The notes: generated by a model from the letters alone, not told the origin. Positions 41,771 through 50,706 are shown, numbered from the stretch's first letter. The stretch: 64,000 nucleotides of DNA from Lachnospiraceae bacterium UBA7026 (GCA_002494165.1 DLBH01000025.1:16287-80286), one strand, 5' to 3'. Translations and numbers: made by a program.

Positions 41771-42289
41771 TTAGTCTATGATGGCCTTGTCATAATGAAG
41801 GACCAGGCATCCCTGGTCATTGAGCCGTTTTATCCCGGCCAGAGTCCAGCGGGTTACCAGGGCCTGGTCAGTGAAAAGCCGCATACCGGCGCCCAGGGTG
41901 ACTGGTTCCACAGACAGATATAAACCGTCTACCAGTCCTTCCCGCAGAAATTCCAGGCAGGTGCTGGGACCTCCGATCAGAGCTGTTTTCCGGCAGCCCA
42001 TGGAGACCAATTCCTCGTATATGTCCCTGGCACTTCCGGATAGGTAGTAGTTCTGGGGATTGTCGTCTTCCGGAGGATTATGGGTAAGAATGATCCTGCG
42101 GATGCCGGGATGGGCATCCTTGACATAGCAGCTCTTGCCCATGAGCATAGAGTCATATTCTTTCAGGGATTCCAGAAAGAACTCCCTGTCCTCCCTGGAA
42201 GAGTAGGCGCTGATATCATGGTCCGGGTCCAGGGCGACGATGCCGTCCAGACTCATGACCAGATAAATGTCCATATGTATGGCTGACAT
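41771..42289 (-). CDS. Dihydrofolate reductase-like (RibD C-terminal domain) protein
   Basis: NADPH-dependent reductase of the RibD_C/DHFR superfamily, 172 residues. It shows MDIYLVMSLDGIVALDPDHD at the start, GKSCYVKD near residue 55, and ALIGGPSTCLEFLREGLVDGLYLSVEP as the cofactor- and substrate-binding half (GG-x-x-T in GGPSTC). Its AAAGGAGG site overlaps the stop of the folB-folK fusion 5 nt upstream, so the genes are translationally coupled. That linkage suggests a role in reducing dihydrofolate or a pterin, possibly replacing FolA; this is inference, since the family also contains riboflavin reductases. Confidence 0.75.
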   Translation of the reverse strand: MSAIHMDIYLVMSLDGIVALDPDHDISAYSSREDREFFLESLKEYDSMLMGKSCYVKDAHPGIRRIILTHNPPEDDNPQNYYLSGSARDIYEELVSMGCRKTALIGGPSTCLEFLREGLVDGLYLSVEPVTLGAGMRLFTDQALVTRWTLAGIKRLNDQGCLVLHYDKAIID

Positions 42290-42293
42290 GGGC

Positions 42294-43136
42294 CTACCTC
42301 CTTTTGGATGCTGCCTGGTCCATCAATTCTTCCTTTAACTTTTTCATGGTTTTCTTCAGGACCGGATGGTAGACATTGGGGCCAATGTCACACATGGGTA
42401 AAAGGGTGTAGTCCCTGTACTCGAAATCCGGGTAGGGGAGAACGTAATCAACGGTGGAAGCCACCAGATCATCATAGAGCAGGACGTCTATATCAATGGT
42501 GCGGATGCCGGCCTCTTTGGACCGGTCCCTGCCCAGGTCAGATTCTATGCTTCTGATCAGCTGGTGCAGCCTGTCGGGGGAGAGCAGGGTCTCAATCTTT
42601 ACGGCATTGTTCAGGAAGATGCCCTCATACTCGTCACCGTAGGCCGGTGAGGTCATGGACTCGGAACAGACCATATTCCGGATGTCGGGATGGCTGCCGA
42701 TGGCCTCCACGGCCTTCTCTATAATTTCGGCACAATTGCGGACATTGGATCCCAGGGACAGGTAGACCTCATGCCAGGCCATATCCTTCTGGACGGATAC
42801 ATAGTCAAAATGCATGCCGCGGATGGGGGCATGGGGCTTCTTCACCTCCAGGGTGATGGATTTGACACCCTCAAATTGGAGAAGAATCTCCCGGCATAGA
42901 TTGTAGGCTACCCTTTCTATGAGCTGGAAACTGTGGTCAGTCATCCATTGGGAGATAAACTTGCTGACACGGCTGTAATTGATAGTGTGGGCTATATCAT
43001 CATCAGAAGTGATATCATTCATGTTGGTGTGCATTTCCACGCAGATCAGAAACATCTGTCCTAAAGCCTGTTCTTCCGGATTCACTCCGTTGTAGGCATA
43101 TACGGCCAGGTCTTTAATACGTACGATGTATCCCAT
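42294..43136 (-). CDS. folBK: Bifunctional dihydroneopterin aldolase / HPPK (FolB-FolK fusion)
   Basis: Two consecutive folate-pathway enzymes in one chain. Residues 1-120 are FolB (IVRIKDLAVYAYNGVNPEEQ, then LIERVAYNLCREILLQF), converting dihydroneopterin to hydroxymethyl-dihydropterin. Residues 125-275 are FolK (VYLSLGSNVRNCAEII, SPAYGDEYEGIFLNNAVKIE and IRTIDIDVLLYDD), the pyrophosphokinase of the next step. The 280-residue length equals both domains. GGAAGGGTG lies before the ATG. It is the upstream partner of the RibD_C-type reductase; FolE, FolP and FolC are not here. Confidence 0.94.
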   Translation of the reverse strand: MGYIVRIKDLAVYAYNGVNPEEQALGQMFLICVEMHTNMNDITSDDDIAHTINYSRVSKFISQWMTDHSFQLIERVAYNLCREILLQFEGVKSITLEVKKPHAPIRGMHFDYVSVQKDMAWHEVYLSLGSNVRNCAEIIEKAVEAIGSHPDIRNMVCSESMTSPAYGDEYEGIFLNNAVKIETLLSPDRLHQLIRSIESDLGRDRSKEAGIRTIDIDVLLYDDLVASTVDYVLPYPDFEYRDYTLLPMCDIGPNVYHPVLKKTMKKLKEELMDQAASKRR

Positions 43137-43262
43137 AATTAGTCACCCTTCCCTTTCTAGAATCACATTGTATTTATAATACCTTATTTAAATAAAATGT
43201 ACAATAGAATTACTTTTTCCTTTCGGGTTTAAGACCGGCATGAACCAGAAAATACCGGGTCA

Positions 43263-43291
43263 TTGATTTTAAGGGTCTCTTTTGTTAGAAT
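43263..43291 (+). promoter_or_regulatory. Promoter of the methyltransferase gene
   Basis: TTGATT and TAGAAT, 17 nt apart, with the -10 40 nt before the ATG. It also lies in the divergent gap from folBK. Confidence 0.55.
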
Positions 43292-43330
43292 AGTAAAAAT
43301 CATGGCAGAGACCGGACGGAGGCAGGATTT

Positions 43331-43933
43331 ATGGCTTGGAATACTTATAAATGGGATAAGCTTTTAAAAATAAGGACCAGTGGCCGTGATGATTCCAGGG
43401 CTGACCGCTATCACTATCCCTATGAGCCCACCCCCTATACTGTGTTGGAGAGACTGGCCGGCAGCGGCTATGTGAGTAAGAGAGATGTGCTGCTGGACTA
43501 TGGTTGCGGCAAGGGCAGGGTAGGCTTTTATCTGGCCTGGCAGGTCAGGTGCCGGATCATCGGGATTGATTTTGATGAACGTATGTTTAAGGCGGCTATG
43601 AACAACCGGAGCCGGGCAGTGTCCGGGCCCAGGACTTCCTTTGTCTATGGTCCGGCCGAGACTTACAGGCTGCCGGAGGAGGTCAGCTGCTGTTATTTTT
43701 TTAATCCTTTTTCCACGGAAATCTTAGAGAAGGTCCTGAGCCGGATCCGGGTCTCTTGTTATGACTGCCCCAGAGAGATTCGTCTCTTTTTCTATTATCC
43801 TACAGACCAGTATCTGGCATGCCTTATGACCCAGGATATGGTTCTCTTTCAGGATGAGATCGACTGCAGGGACCTCTTTGAGGGAGGGGATTCCAGGGAG
43901 CGGATCCTGGTATTTTCCATGGGCGGCTGCTGA
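43331..43933 (+). CDS. Class I SAM-dependent methyltransferase
   Basis: A 200-residue Rossmann methyltransferase. DVLLDYGCGKGRVGFYLA (motif I) is near residue 52, IIGIDFDERMF follows as motif II and CYFFNPFSTEILEKVL near 118 resembles motif IV/V (N-P-F in place of N-P-P-Y). The stretch SRADRYHYPYEPTPYTVLERL before motif I is characteristic of a group of unstudied clostridial enzymes. The substrate is unknown, with protein, small-molecule or RNA targets all possible. GGAGGCAGG precedes the ATG. Confidence 0.8.
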   Translation: MAWNTYKWDKLLKIRTSGRDDSRADRYHYPYEPTPYTVLERLAGSGYVSKRDVLLDYGCGKGRVGFYLAWQVRCRIIGIDFDERMFKAAMNNRSRAVSGPRTSFVYGPAETYRLPEEVSCCYFFNPFSTEILEKVLSRIRVSCYDCPREIRLFFYYPTDQYLACLMTQDMVLFQDEIDCRDLFEGGDSRERILVFSMGGC

Positions 43934-44033
43934 CCAGGTGTTGTTTAGGGATCAGGGACAACACGTTCCTTGCCCAGTGGGAAAATGTTTTTAAATTGAC
44001 AGGTTTTTATTAATGGCAGCAAAGCAATATATG

Positions 44034-44042
44034 TGTTATAAT
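44034..44042 (+). promoter_or_regulatory. Extended -10 promoter of the CAP-domain gene
   Basis: TGT-TATAAT lies 70 nt before ATG 44112; the -35 region is poor, as is usual for extended -10 promoters. Confidence 0.45.
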
Positions 44043-44111
44043 AACTATGTATATTGTTTAGTTTATTTTACTTATGGGGAGAAAAGAGAGTTTTTAGGAA
44101 GAAGGGAAAGT

Positions 44112-45047
44112 ATGAAAAGAATAAGTATGAAGCGATGGCTGATGGTTTTTCTGATGGCCTTATGCTTTATTGCTGCTCCTATGCATACTTCAGCTAAGAC
44201 GGTGACCTTGCCGGTTGTTGGAAACTACGGGCAGACAGATGCCAGACTTCTTTATAATATGATCAACCGTTTCCGCACCGGTTCAGACGCCTGGTACTGG
44301 AGTAGTGATAATAAGAGGAAGATTAATGTCAGCGGGTCTCTTCACCAGTTGACCTACAGTTATGAGCTGGAGAAGACGGCCATGCTCCGGGCCATAGAGC
44401 TGTCAGTTTATTACAAGCATGTCCGGCCTAATCTGGATACCTGCTTTACAGCCTTTGACCTGGATGCCTACTCTATGGCTGAGAATATTGCCGTGGGCAG
44501 CAGCAGTCCTTCGGCTGTCTTTGATTCCTGGCTGGAGGCTGGCAAGAATTATGAAGGACAGGGCCAGAGAAGGACCATGCTGAGCAATGATTTCAATGCG
44601 GTAGGCATAGGGCACGTGGTTGTTAATGGCGTCCATTACTGGGTTCAGGCTTTTGCCTACACCAAAGACAAGGGACCGGTTACAGTGGCCAGGAATGGGA
44701 ATAGGACAGTGAATGTAGAGGTGGATAGCAGCCTCATCAGGAATATTGTCCTGACAACGGATGAGGATGCCGTCGCTATAGACTGCGGCGGGACCGGAAA
44801 CCTGCCCCAGGTGCAGGCAACCTTGCTTACCACAGCTTTTGCCGCCACTGATGGCAGCAGAAGTATTCCTTTGGATGTCTCCTGCAGATGGAAATGCCTT
44901 GATCCCTCCTTGGTTCAGATCAGAGGAGGCCGTCTGATGGGACTCCGGTCTGGAAAGACTACTCTCCTGGCCAGGGCCTGTGGCAAGACTCTGTCGATTC
45001 CGGTAACTGTTAAAAAAAAGAAGTCCTGGACAGGGCCTTACCGCTAA
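44112..45047 (+). CDS. Secreted CAP/SCP-domain protein
   Basis: A 311-residue exported protein. A classical signal peptide (about 1-30, cleavage near HTSA-KT) leads to a CAP (SCP/PR-1) domain at about 40-185: LLYNMINRFRTGSDAWYW, AMLRAIELSVYYKHVRPN, MAENIAVGSS and GVHYWVQAFAYT are the conserved blocks. Residues 200-310 form a Big2-like Ig domain (DVSCRWKCLDPSLVQIRG, then GLRSGKTTLLARA). Clostridial CAP proteins are secreted and of mostly unknown function. The start is ATG 44112 after GAAGGGAAAG; a longer frame to 44013 lacks a site and breaks the signal. Confidence 0.85.
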   Translation: MKRISMKRWLMVFLMALCFIAAPMHTSAKTVTLPVVGNYGQTDARLLYNMINRFRTGSDAWYWSSDNKRKINVSGSLHQLTYSYELEKTAMLRAIELSVYYKHVRPNLDTCFTAFDLDAYSMAENIAVGSSSPSAVFDSWLEAGKNYEGQGQRRTMLSNDFNAVGIGHVVVNGVHYWVQAFAYTKDKGPVTVARNGNRTVNVEVDSSLIRNIVLTTDEDAVAIDCGGTGNLPQVQATLLTTAFAATDGSRSIPLDVSCRWKCLDPSLVQIRGGRLMGLRSGKTTLLARACGKTLSIPVTVKKKKSWTGPYR

Positions 45048-45057
45048 ACTGAATGTG

Positions 45058-45150
45058 AAACCGCCGGCTTGACGGAATCTGCCCGGGAGGACAAGGGTTG
45101 CTGCCCTGTCTTTCTAAGAGCAGCCATGTCAGATAAACCGGCGGTTTATT
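45058..45150. terminator. Long hairpin terminator between the CAP gene and the zinc-ribbon gene
   Basis: AAACCGCCGG (45058-45067) pairs with CCGGCGGTTT (45138-45147), separated by about 70 nt with further pairing (GCTGC/GCAGC). ATTTATTTT follows on the plus strand. It lies between convergent genes. Confidence 0.65.
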
Positions 45151-45159
45151 TATTTTTGT

Positions 45160-46230
45160 TTATTCCTCTGTCTGCGGTTTGTTTTTCAGTTTTTCCCTGG
45201 GAGAGGACGGTCTGGCTTCCAGCTCCAGTCCTCGTTCTTTTAAAGCCTGGAAGAATTTATCAGGATTGACCGGTGACTGACCGGAAAGATAATCCTCTTT
45301 CGTTTCGTAAATGTGGTCTATGGTAATAGGATTTTTGTAACCGCATTTACTGCAGGTCCAGATACGGACATGATCGTCAAAGCCTTCCTGGCTGTTAAGG
45401 TAGTCACCACATCGGTCACAGTACCATTCTATACCCGGAAAACGGCGGTCCAGGTCATCTCCCCCATAATAGTCTTCGTAGTCGCCGGCTTCTAGCATGT
45501 CCGGGTCTATGACTTCTCTGAGCAGGGAGAAATCTGTGTCATAATAATAGAGCAGGCGGACGATCTGGTTGCGGAGCAGAGCTCCCAGCAGCAGCCAGGT
45601 CAGGGCTTTGGAAAAGCCTCTCAGGGTAAAGAGATTCCACTGGGCCACAACATTGCCCATCAGCTCATCAAATACCTCGTCATTGATGGGAAAAAGCTGC
45701 CAGTTCTTGTCAAGGTCGGTCATCTGGGCTCTTGCTTTCATCAGAGTATTGATATAGTCGGCGAAGCTGTCAATATAGAGGACCCATTGTTCATCCGTCA
45801 GCTGGGAGAGTAGAAGCTCAGTATTATTGACCAGATGGATGGTCAGATTTGGCTGGTTGACCAGTCTGCCGGCCAGGTTTTCCTGAATGAGGCTGGCGGT
45901 TTTCCGTTCCTTTTCCAGGTTGCTCTTGGCTGTGCCGATGAGCCGGCCTACGATCTGGGTCACCCGGTTACTCTTGCCCACATGGAACTTACCCTTAATT
46001 TTCATGGCACGGATTATATCGCACAGGTCGTCAAAGGAAGCATCCTGCCTTTGGGATTCTGTCTGTTTGCCGGGAGGGGTGACTTCCTCAATAAGGAGAC
46101 GGGGAAAAAACAGGTCGAGAAGGTCGATCTGTCTGGGTGTTGTCTGACCCAGCACCCGATCAAATAATAACCGGCCTATGTAGCCTACTCTAAGATCTTC
46201 AGGTGTATTGTAAGTACGTTCTTCCATCAT
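45160..46230 (-). CDS. Zinc-ribbon protein of unknown function
   Basis: A 356-residue cytoplasmic protein. Residues 1-270 are mostly helical, with no recognised family. Near residues 265-310, WYCDRCGDYLNSQEGFDDHV and WTCSKCGYKNPI supply two CxxC pairs, which make a rubredoxin-like zinc ribbon; the tail is Pro/Lys-rich. GGGGAAAA precedes two adjacent ATG codons. No partner gene is apparent: the neighbour is a convergent CAP protein and a divergent DegV. A regulatory or chaperone-like role is possible, but there is no direct evidence. Confidence 0.65.
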   Translation of the reverse strand: MMEERTYNTPEDLRVGYIGRLLFDRVLGQTTPRQIDLLDLFFPRLLIEEVTPPGKQTESQRQDASFDDLCDIIRAMKIKGKFHVGKSNRVTQIVGRLIGTAKSNLEKERKTASLIQENLAGRLVNQPNLTIHLVNNTELLLSQLTDEQWVLYIDSFADYINTLMKARAQMTDLDKNWQLFPINDEVFDELMGNVVAQWNLFTLRGFSKALTWLLLGALLRNQIVRLLYYYDTDFSLLREVIDPDMLEAGDYEDYYGGDDLDRRFPGIEWYCDRCGDYLNSQEGFDDHVRIWTCSKCGYKNPITIDHIYETKEDYLSGQSPVNPDKFFQALKERGLELEARPSSPREKLKNKPQTEE

Positions 46231-46440
46231 TTTTCCCCACTTTTGCTTTGACTTTTTAATTCTTCATGATTGTGAATCCGGCCTGTTCTGGCGGTCATGC
46301 CTGGCCGGGCTTCCCATGTATCTGTATTATATCGGGAAAATATACTGGTCACAAGACAGGGTTTTATTTTGGAAATAATTTGGGCAAAGAAAAGGCTGTC
46401 TGGCCAGACTAGCTGTTCCAGGTCATATTTGACTTGACCC

Positions 46441-46468
46441 TTGACTTGGCATATGAAAAGTTTATAAT
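46441..46468 (+). promoter_or_regulatory. Promoter of the degV gene
   Basis: TTGACT and TATAAT separated by 16 nt, about 120 nt before the ATG. TTGACTTGACCC, a near-repeat of the -35, is directly upstream. The remaining 46231-46589 sequence shows no gene. Confidence 0.65.
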
Positions 46469-46589
46469 TGTAACTGTTAATGAAGATTATTTTGGTATAA
46501 AAATATAAAAGTAGATCTTATCAGATCGATTTAGCAAATAGTCAGTTATTAGTTAAGAATCAGTTAGTAATTAGTTAGGAAGTGATATT

Positions 46590-47486
46590 ATGGCATTTAA
46601 GATTATTTCAGATGGTTCCTGTGATCTTGGAGAAAAGAGGGCCGAAGACCATGATGTGACAGTGGTTCCCTTTTACGTGGAGGTCGAGGACGGATCCTAT
46701 AAGAAAGAGATTGAAGAGATTCCTGTCAGGGACTTTTACCAGCTTATGGTGGACCATCCGGATTATTTTCCCAAGACAACACTTCCATCGGTGCAGGACT
46801 TCGTGGATGTTTTTGAGGAGACTCTGAAAGAGAATAAGGAGATACTTTGCATGTGTATCTCTGATAAGTTCAGTGGTGCCGTGAATTCTGCCCGCAATGC
46901 TGCCCAGATCATTATGGAGGACCATTCTGATGTGAAGATTAAGGTTCTTAACTGCCGGGTCAATACAGTTCTCCAGGGAATTCTGGTCCTGGAAGCCTGC
47001 CGGATGCGGGATGCCGGCTATGGCCTGGACCAGGCTTATGACCGGCTGGAGGAGATGATTCCTTCGGGCAGGATCTTTTTCACTGTGGGTAATTATGAGT
47101 ATCTGGTTCACGGGGGAAGAATCGGTAAGCTGATGCAGACCATGGTTGGAGGCCTGGGAATCCGTCCCATGATCATCCTCAAGGAGGGAGAGATCTTTCC
47201 GGCAGGCATAGCAAGGGGAAGAAAAAGAAGTCTGGACAAGGTGATAGCCATGTTTAAAAAGCATTTCCAGAACACCAGGGAAAAACTTGATGATTACCGG
47301 CTGGTGATCGGCTTTGGTTATGATTATGAGGAGGCATCCTTGTTCCGGGAGAAATTAATGAAGGTTATAGAGTCCATGGGAAGCAGCATCAAAGTAGAAC
47401 TGTTCCAGATTGGAGCGGTAATCGCCGCCCACACAGGGCCCTATGCCCTGGGAATCGCTGTCATACCTTGTTTTGACAGACCTTAG
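46590..47486 (+). CDS. DegV family fatty acid-binding protein (FakB-like)
   Basis: DegV/EDD-fold protein of 298 residues that binds a fatty acid and presents it to fatty acid kinase FakA. The start FKIISDGSCDLGEKRAED, then TTLPSVQDFVDVFEE near residue 62 (S-Q-P-T-like loop), GAVNSARNA near 95 and YLVHGGRIGK near 170 mark the family. No fakA is in the window. AAGTGATATT precedes the ATG, with GGAAG just before. Its 3' end sequence AGACCTTAGG reappears in a degenerate repeat downstream. Confidence 0.88.
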   Translation: MAFKIISDGSCDLGEKRAEDHDVTVVPFYVEVEDGSYKKEIEEIPVRDFYQLMVDHPDYFPKTTLPSVQDFVDVFEETLKENKEILCMCISDKFSGAVNSARNAAQIIMEDHSDVKIKVLNCRVNTVLQGILVLEACRMRDAGYGLDQAYDRLEEMIPSGRIFFTVGNYEYLVHGGRIGKLMQTMVGGLGIRPMIILKEGEIFPAGIARGRKRSLDKVIAMFKKHFQNTREKLDDYRLVIGFGYDYEEASLFREKLMKVIESMGSSIKVELFQIGAVIAAHTGPYALGIAVIPCFDRP

Positions 47487-47630
47487 GCTTAGGAGGTTCC
47501 TGTTTAAAGCTTCACTTAGACCTTAGGTTTAGGTAGTTTCCTGCATAGCTGCTGGGTATCAGGCTAAGGCAGCCTCCGCTTAAGGGAGCTTAGACCTTAG
47601 ATTTAAGGCCGCCTCCCCTTAAGAGAGCCG
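47478..47630 (+). repeat. Degenerate repeats after degV
   Basis: AGACCTTAG recurs at 47478 (the end of the degV gene), 47518 and 47591, each followed by a TTTAGG/TTTAAGG and a short AGGTAG or GGCAGCCTCC block. Copies are diverged compared with those at 31.6, 37.0 and 40.2 kb. Confidence 0.65.
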
Positions 47631-47705
47631 AAAATCTTCTGAAACTTAAAATGCCTATTAAAATGTGTAAATTTGGTGAATAACAGAGTTTGCACGGGAA
47701 TTATT

Positions 47706-47746
47706 TGCTATAATATACTGCGTGGGGACGATTCCCACGCAGTTTT
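47706..47746 (+). terminator. Extended -10 followed at once by a terminator hairpin
   Basis: TGC-TATAAT (-10 at 47709-47714) is followed by CTGCGTGGG (47718-47726), a short loop, CCCACGCAG (47734-47742) and TTTT. A transcript begun there would be only about 25 nt long; alternatively it is just the degV terminator. The kinase gene lies 180 nt on. Confidence 0.55.
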
Positions 47747-47927
47747 ATCATTAGCCGGGTCTTTTCCGGCTTCAAGGCATGCGGGGAAGCCTGCCTGCCT
47801 ATTATTGACAGATTATTAACTGGTCAGCGGTCAGCAGCCGGGGAAGGAACCGGCATTAGGACCAGCTTATGGGAAATTTGCCTTCCGGTCAGGCCGGAGG
47901 CTGATTAGAGGGAGGAGGACTAGGGTG

Positions 47928-50552
47928 ATGAATTCATTATACAGCCTGAAGGCCGGATGCAGACTGGATGATCGCTATATCGTCATGGATGTGATCGGTG
48001 AGGGTGGTTTTGGAATCACCTACCAGGGTTTTGATGAGCGGCTGGAGATGAAGGTCGCAATCAAGGAATATTTTCCCCAGCATCTGGCTGCCAGAATGAA
48101 TACCTATGGCAGCGAGGTTAATGTGACAAAGGAAGAAGACCATGAATCCTTTGAGAAAGGGAAAAAGCGCTTTCTTGAGGAGGCGATGATTCTCGGTCGT
48201 CTGGAGTCTGAGGAAGGTATCGTTAATGTAAAAGATTATTTTGAAGAGAATAATACGGCTTATTTTGTCATGGAGTTCCTGAACGGGGAGAATCTTGAAG
48301 CGATTGTGGACCGGGAGGGGCCTATGAATATGGATGATCTGGTCCTCTTGCTGGAGCCTGTTATGAAGTCTTTGGAAAGGGTCCACCAGGAAGGCTTGAT
48401 TCACCGGGATATCAGCCCTGATAATATTATCATTACGAACGGCGGGTCTGCCAGGCTGGTGGATTTCGGGGCAGCCAGGAATTATATGGCCGGAGACAAG
48501 ACCCGGACTGTTATCTTAAAACCTGGCTATGCTCCGGAAGAGCAGTACAGGGCCGATGAGGAACAGGGACCATGGACGGATGTCTATGCCCTGGCGGCCA
48601 CCATTTACCGTTGTATTACCGGGCTGCGGTTGCCCGAGGCCTACCGCAGAGTGACCGATGACTGTCTCAGTAATCCTTCTGAGCTGGGAGTGGATATTTC
48701 TCCTGCCCAGGAACAGGCTCTGATGAAGGGCCTTGAGGTTTATGCCAAAGACCGTTATCAGACCATGGCTGATTTCCGTCAGGCTCTTATGGCCCAGGAG
48801 TCCCAGATTTCCATGGCGGCGTCCGGCCAGGATGGATCCGGAGGCAGGCGGTTTGCCGAAGAGGAGGGAGGCATAAGACCGGCCATTTTAGCTGGGGTGG
48901 CAGGGCTTTTGATCATGCTGCTGGCCGGAACAGGTTTCCTTTTCCACATGCTAAAGGGTAAGCCTGCCGACACTGATGATCAGATTAAGGCAGCCAATGA
49001 ATATAAGCTGACGGCATCTACAAGCCAGACCAGGCCCGCGGATGACCAGGAAGATGACGACTCCGACGACCAGCTGGCACAGGGAAGTGAGGACAGTGGG
49101 AATCAGGGAGCGGAAGGTTTCACAGGCTTCGGGGAGAAATGGGACAAGAATAAGATTTCCCAGGATTCCGTGGACCAGTACCGGGAAGGTGCGGATGAAG
49201 TAGAAGAAGAGACTCTGGATGCGGACCAGGAGGAGACAGACCAGGTGACTACAGAGACTCCGGAGCAGACGACCCAGGCGCCCGCGGCCAGCACAGAGCA
49301 GAAACCGGAGGGCTGGGAGGATGAGACAGGAACTGCTATCCCAGGCCAGGAGATTCCTGCGGCTACAGAGGCACCGGAGCAGACGACCCAGGCGCCCGCG
49401 GCCAGCACAGAGCAGAAACCGGAGGGCTGGGAGGATGAGACAGGAACTGCTATCCCGGGCCAGGAAGCTCCAGTGACGACAGAAGCCCCGGCACCGGCGA
49501 CAACAGAGGCCCCGGCACCGGCGACAACAGAGGCCCCGGCACCGGCGACAACAGAGACCCCGGCACTGGCGACGACAGAAGCCCCGGATCAATCGACCAC
49601 AGGGATTCAGGGGCTGCCGGCCCAGATAGATCCAGAAGCCAGTACAGAGCAGAAACCGGAGGGATGGGTGGACCAGTCTGGAGATGTGGTTCCGGGTCAG
49701 GAGATTCAGGATGAGACCGGACTTCCGACCCAGATAGATCCAGAGGCCAGCACAGAGCAAAGGCCGGAAGGCTGGGTAGATGAGTCTGGAACCGTCATTA
49801 CTGACCAGCCTGCCCAGGCATCTACAGAGACTCCTGAACAGGTGACAGAAGCTCCGGCACCGGCGACGACAGAAGCCCCGGCCCAGACGACAACAGAGGC
49901 TCCCGAGGAGGTGATAGAAGTTCCTGAGCAGGTGACTACGGAAGCTCCTGTCCAGGAAGAGCCGCACCCAGTAGATGAAGAGATTCTGGATGAAAACCAG
50001 AACCCAGAGTCGGAAGGTGAGGAAGTCCAGGTGGTTGAATCTGCTGGGGAAGAGTTTGTGGAAGATGGAGGAGTACTGGTAGGAGAGACGGGAGAAGACC
50101 CTATAGCCCAGGTGGACGCTATTGATGCTTCCCAGGGGGCTTACACCAGCCAGGATGGTTATCCCTCCTATATCAGTGAAAGTGTTGACACTTCCCGTTA
50201 CCAGGTTACCAGTCTCATAGACGAACAGGGCGTTTTGAAAAAGAGCCTTGTCACAGACAGTCAGACTGGTATAAGCGGAGAGATTTATTATAAGAATATT
50301 TCTCCGGAAAGTGTGGCGGCAGGCGGTGTTTCTCTAAAGAATACTGCATTTTGCACCTATATACAGACACCGGCCGGGGAGTGCCAGGCTTATTTTAAGG
50401 ATGGACAGGTGACAGAGTTCATGGGACCCGATGGACAGGTGCAGGATTTCGGTGAAGGCATAGACTATGCTTCCTTCTATGAGCTTATGCAGCAGGGGGC
50501 CTATGGCGACCTGGCTAAGACCTTGCTGGACATGACTGGTCCAGGCTGGTAA
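47928..50552 (+). CDS. Receptor-like Ser/Thr protein kinase with repeat-rich extracellular stalk
   Basis: An 874-residue single-pass kinase. The cytoplasmic kinase (about 10-290) has VIGEGGFGITYQGFDERLEM, VAIKEYFP (ATP Lys), HRDISPDN near 160 and LVDFGAARNY near 178, with the APEEQY segment in the activation region, so it is predicted active. One membrane helix is at 320-343. An acidic, Thr/Pro/Ala-rich stalk (about 345-700) follows, containing exact copies of long repeats. The C-terminal 130 residues form a small extracellular beta-rich domain with two Cys. No PASTA repeats. ATG 47928 follows GGAGGAGG; the GTG at 47925 is too close. No cognate phosphatase is adjacent. The sensed signal is unknown. 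Confidence 0.86.
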   Translation: MNSLYSLKAGCRLDDRYIVMDVIGEGGFGITYQGFDERLEMKVAIKEYFPQHLAARMNTYGSEVNVTKEEDHESFEKGKKRFLEEAMILGRLESEEGIVNVKDYFEENNTAYFVMEFLNGENLEAIVDREGPMNMDDLVLLLEPVMKSLERVHQEGLIHRDISPDNIIITNGGSARLVDFGAARNYMAGDKTRTVILKPGYAPEEQYRADEEQGPWTDVYALAATIYRCITGLRLPEAYRRVTDDCLSNPSELGVDISPAQEQALMKGLEVYAKDRYQTMADFRQALMAQESQISMAASGQDGSGGRRFAEEEGGIRPAILAGVAGLLIMLLAGTGFLFHMLKGKPADTDDQIKAANEYKLTASTSQTRPADDQEDDDSDDQLAQGSEDSGNQGAEGFTGFGEKWDKNKISQDSVDQYREGADEVEEETLDADQEETDQVTTETPEQTTQAPAASTEQKPEGWEDETGTAIPGQEIPAATEAPEQTTQAPAASTEQKPEGWEDETGTAIPGQEAPVTTEAPAPATTEAPAPATTEAPAPATTETPALATTEAPDQSTTGIQGLPAQIDPEASTEQKPEGWVDQSGDVVPGQEIQDETGLPTQIDPEASTEQRPEGWVDESGTVITDQPAQASTETPEQVTEAPAPATTEAPAQTTTEAPEEVIEVPEQVTTEAPVQEEPHPVDEEILDENQNPESEGEEVQVVESAGEEFVEDGGVLVGETGEDPIAQVDAIDASQGAYTSQDGYPSYISESVDTSRYQVTSLIDEQGVLKKSLVTDSQTGISGEIYYKNISPESVAAGGVSLKNTAFCTYIQTPAGECQAYFKDGQVTEFMGPDGQVQDFGEGIDYASFYELMQQGAYGDLAKTLLDMTGPGW
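49261..49480 (+). repeat. 114-bp in-frame tandem repeat in the kinase stalk
   Basis: CGGAGCAGACGACCCAGGCG begins at 49261 and again at 49375. The first 80-plus bases of both copies agree almost perfectly, the unit being 38 codons. Diverged copies of the STEQKPEGW core follow at about 49640 and 49755. Confidence 0.95.
49484..49585 (+). repeat. 24-bp in-frame tandem repeat in the kinase stalk
   Basis: GCCCCGGCACCGGCGACAAC with its AGAG end is a 24-bp unit (encoding eight residues, APAPATTE) repeated four times, with one copy changed to TPALATTE. Confidence 0.92.
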
Positions 50553-50632
50553 AGCCTGTGCCATATACTAGTTGATTATGATGGGAGAATATATAAAATA
50601 AGGCAAATAACTGGTATTATACAGGGAATCTC

Positions 50633-50706
50633 TGTTATAATTAATTATTGCCATATGGGATATGCTCAGCTGGCAAGCTGGCCGGGCATATCCTTTTGTT
50701 TTTTTA
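50633..50706 (+). terminator. Extended -10 followed by terminator hairpin after the kinase
   Basis: TGT-TATAAT (-10 at 50636-50641) precedes GGATATGC (50658-50665) pairing with GCATATCC (50686-50693), with inner CAGCTGGC/GCTGGCC pairing and TTTTGTTTTTT. It ends the kinase transcript or a very short separate one. Confidence 0.75.

Noticed and set aside
48951..49967. Minus-strand open frame rich in Arg/Cys opposite the kinase stalk
   Set aside because: It is the reverse of the Thr/Pro/Ala repeats; it has no motif, start site or neighbour support.
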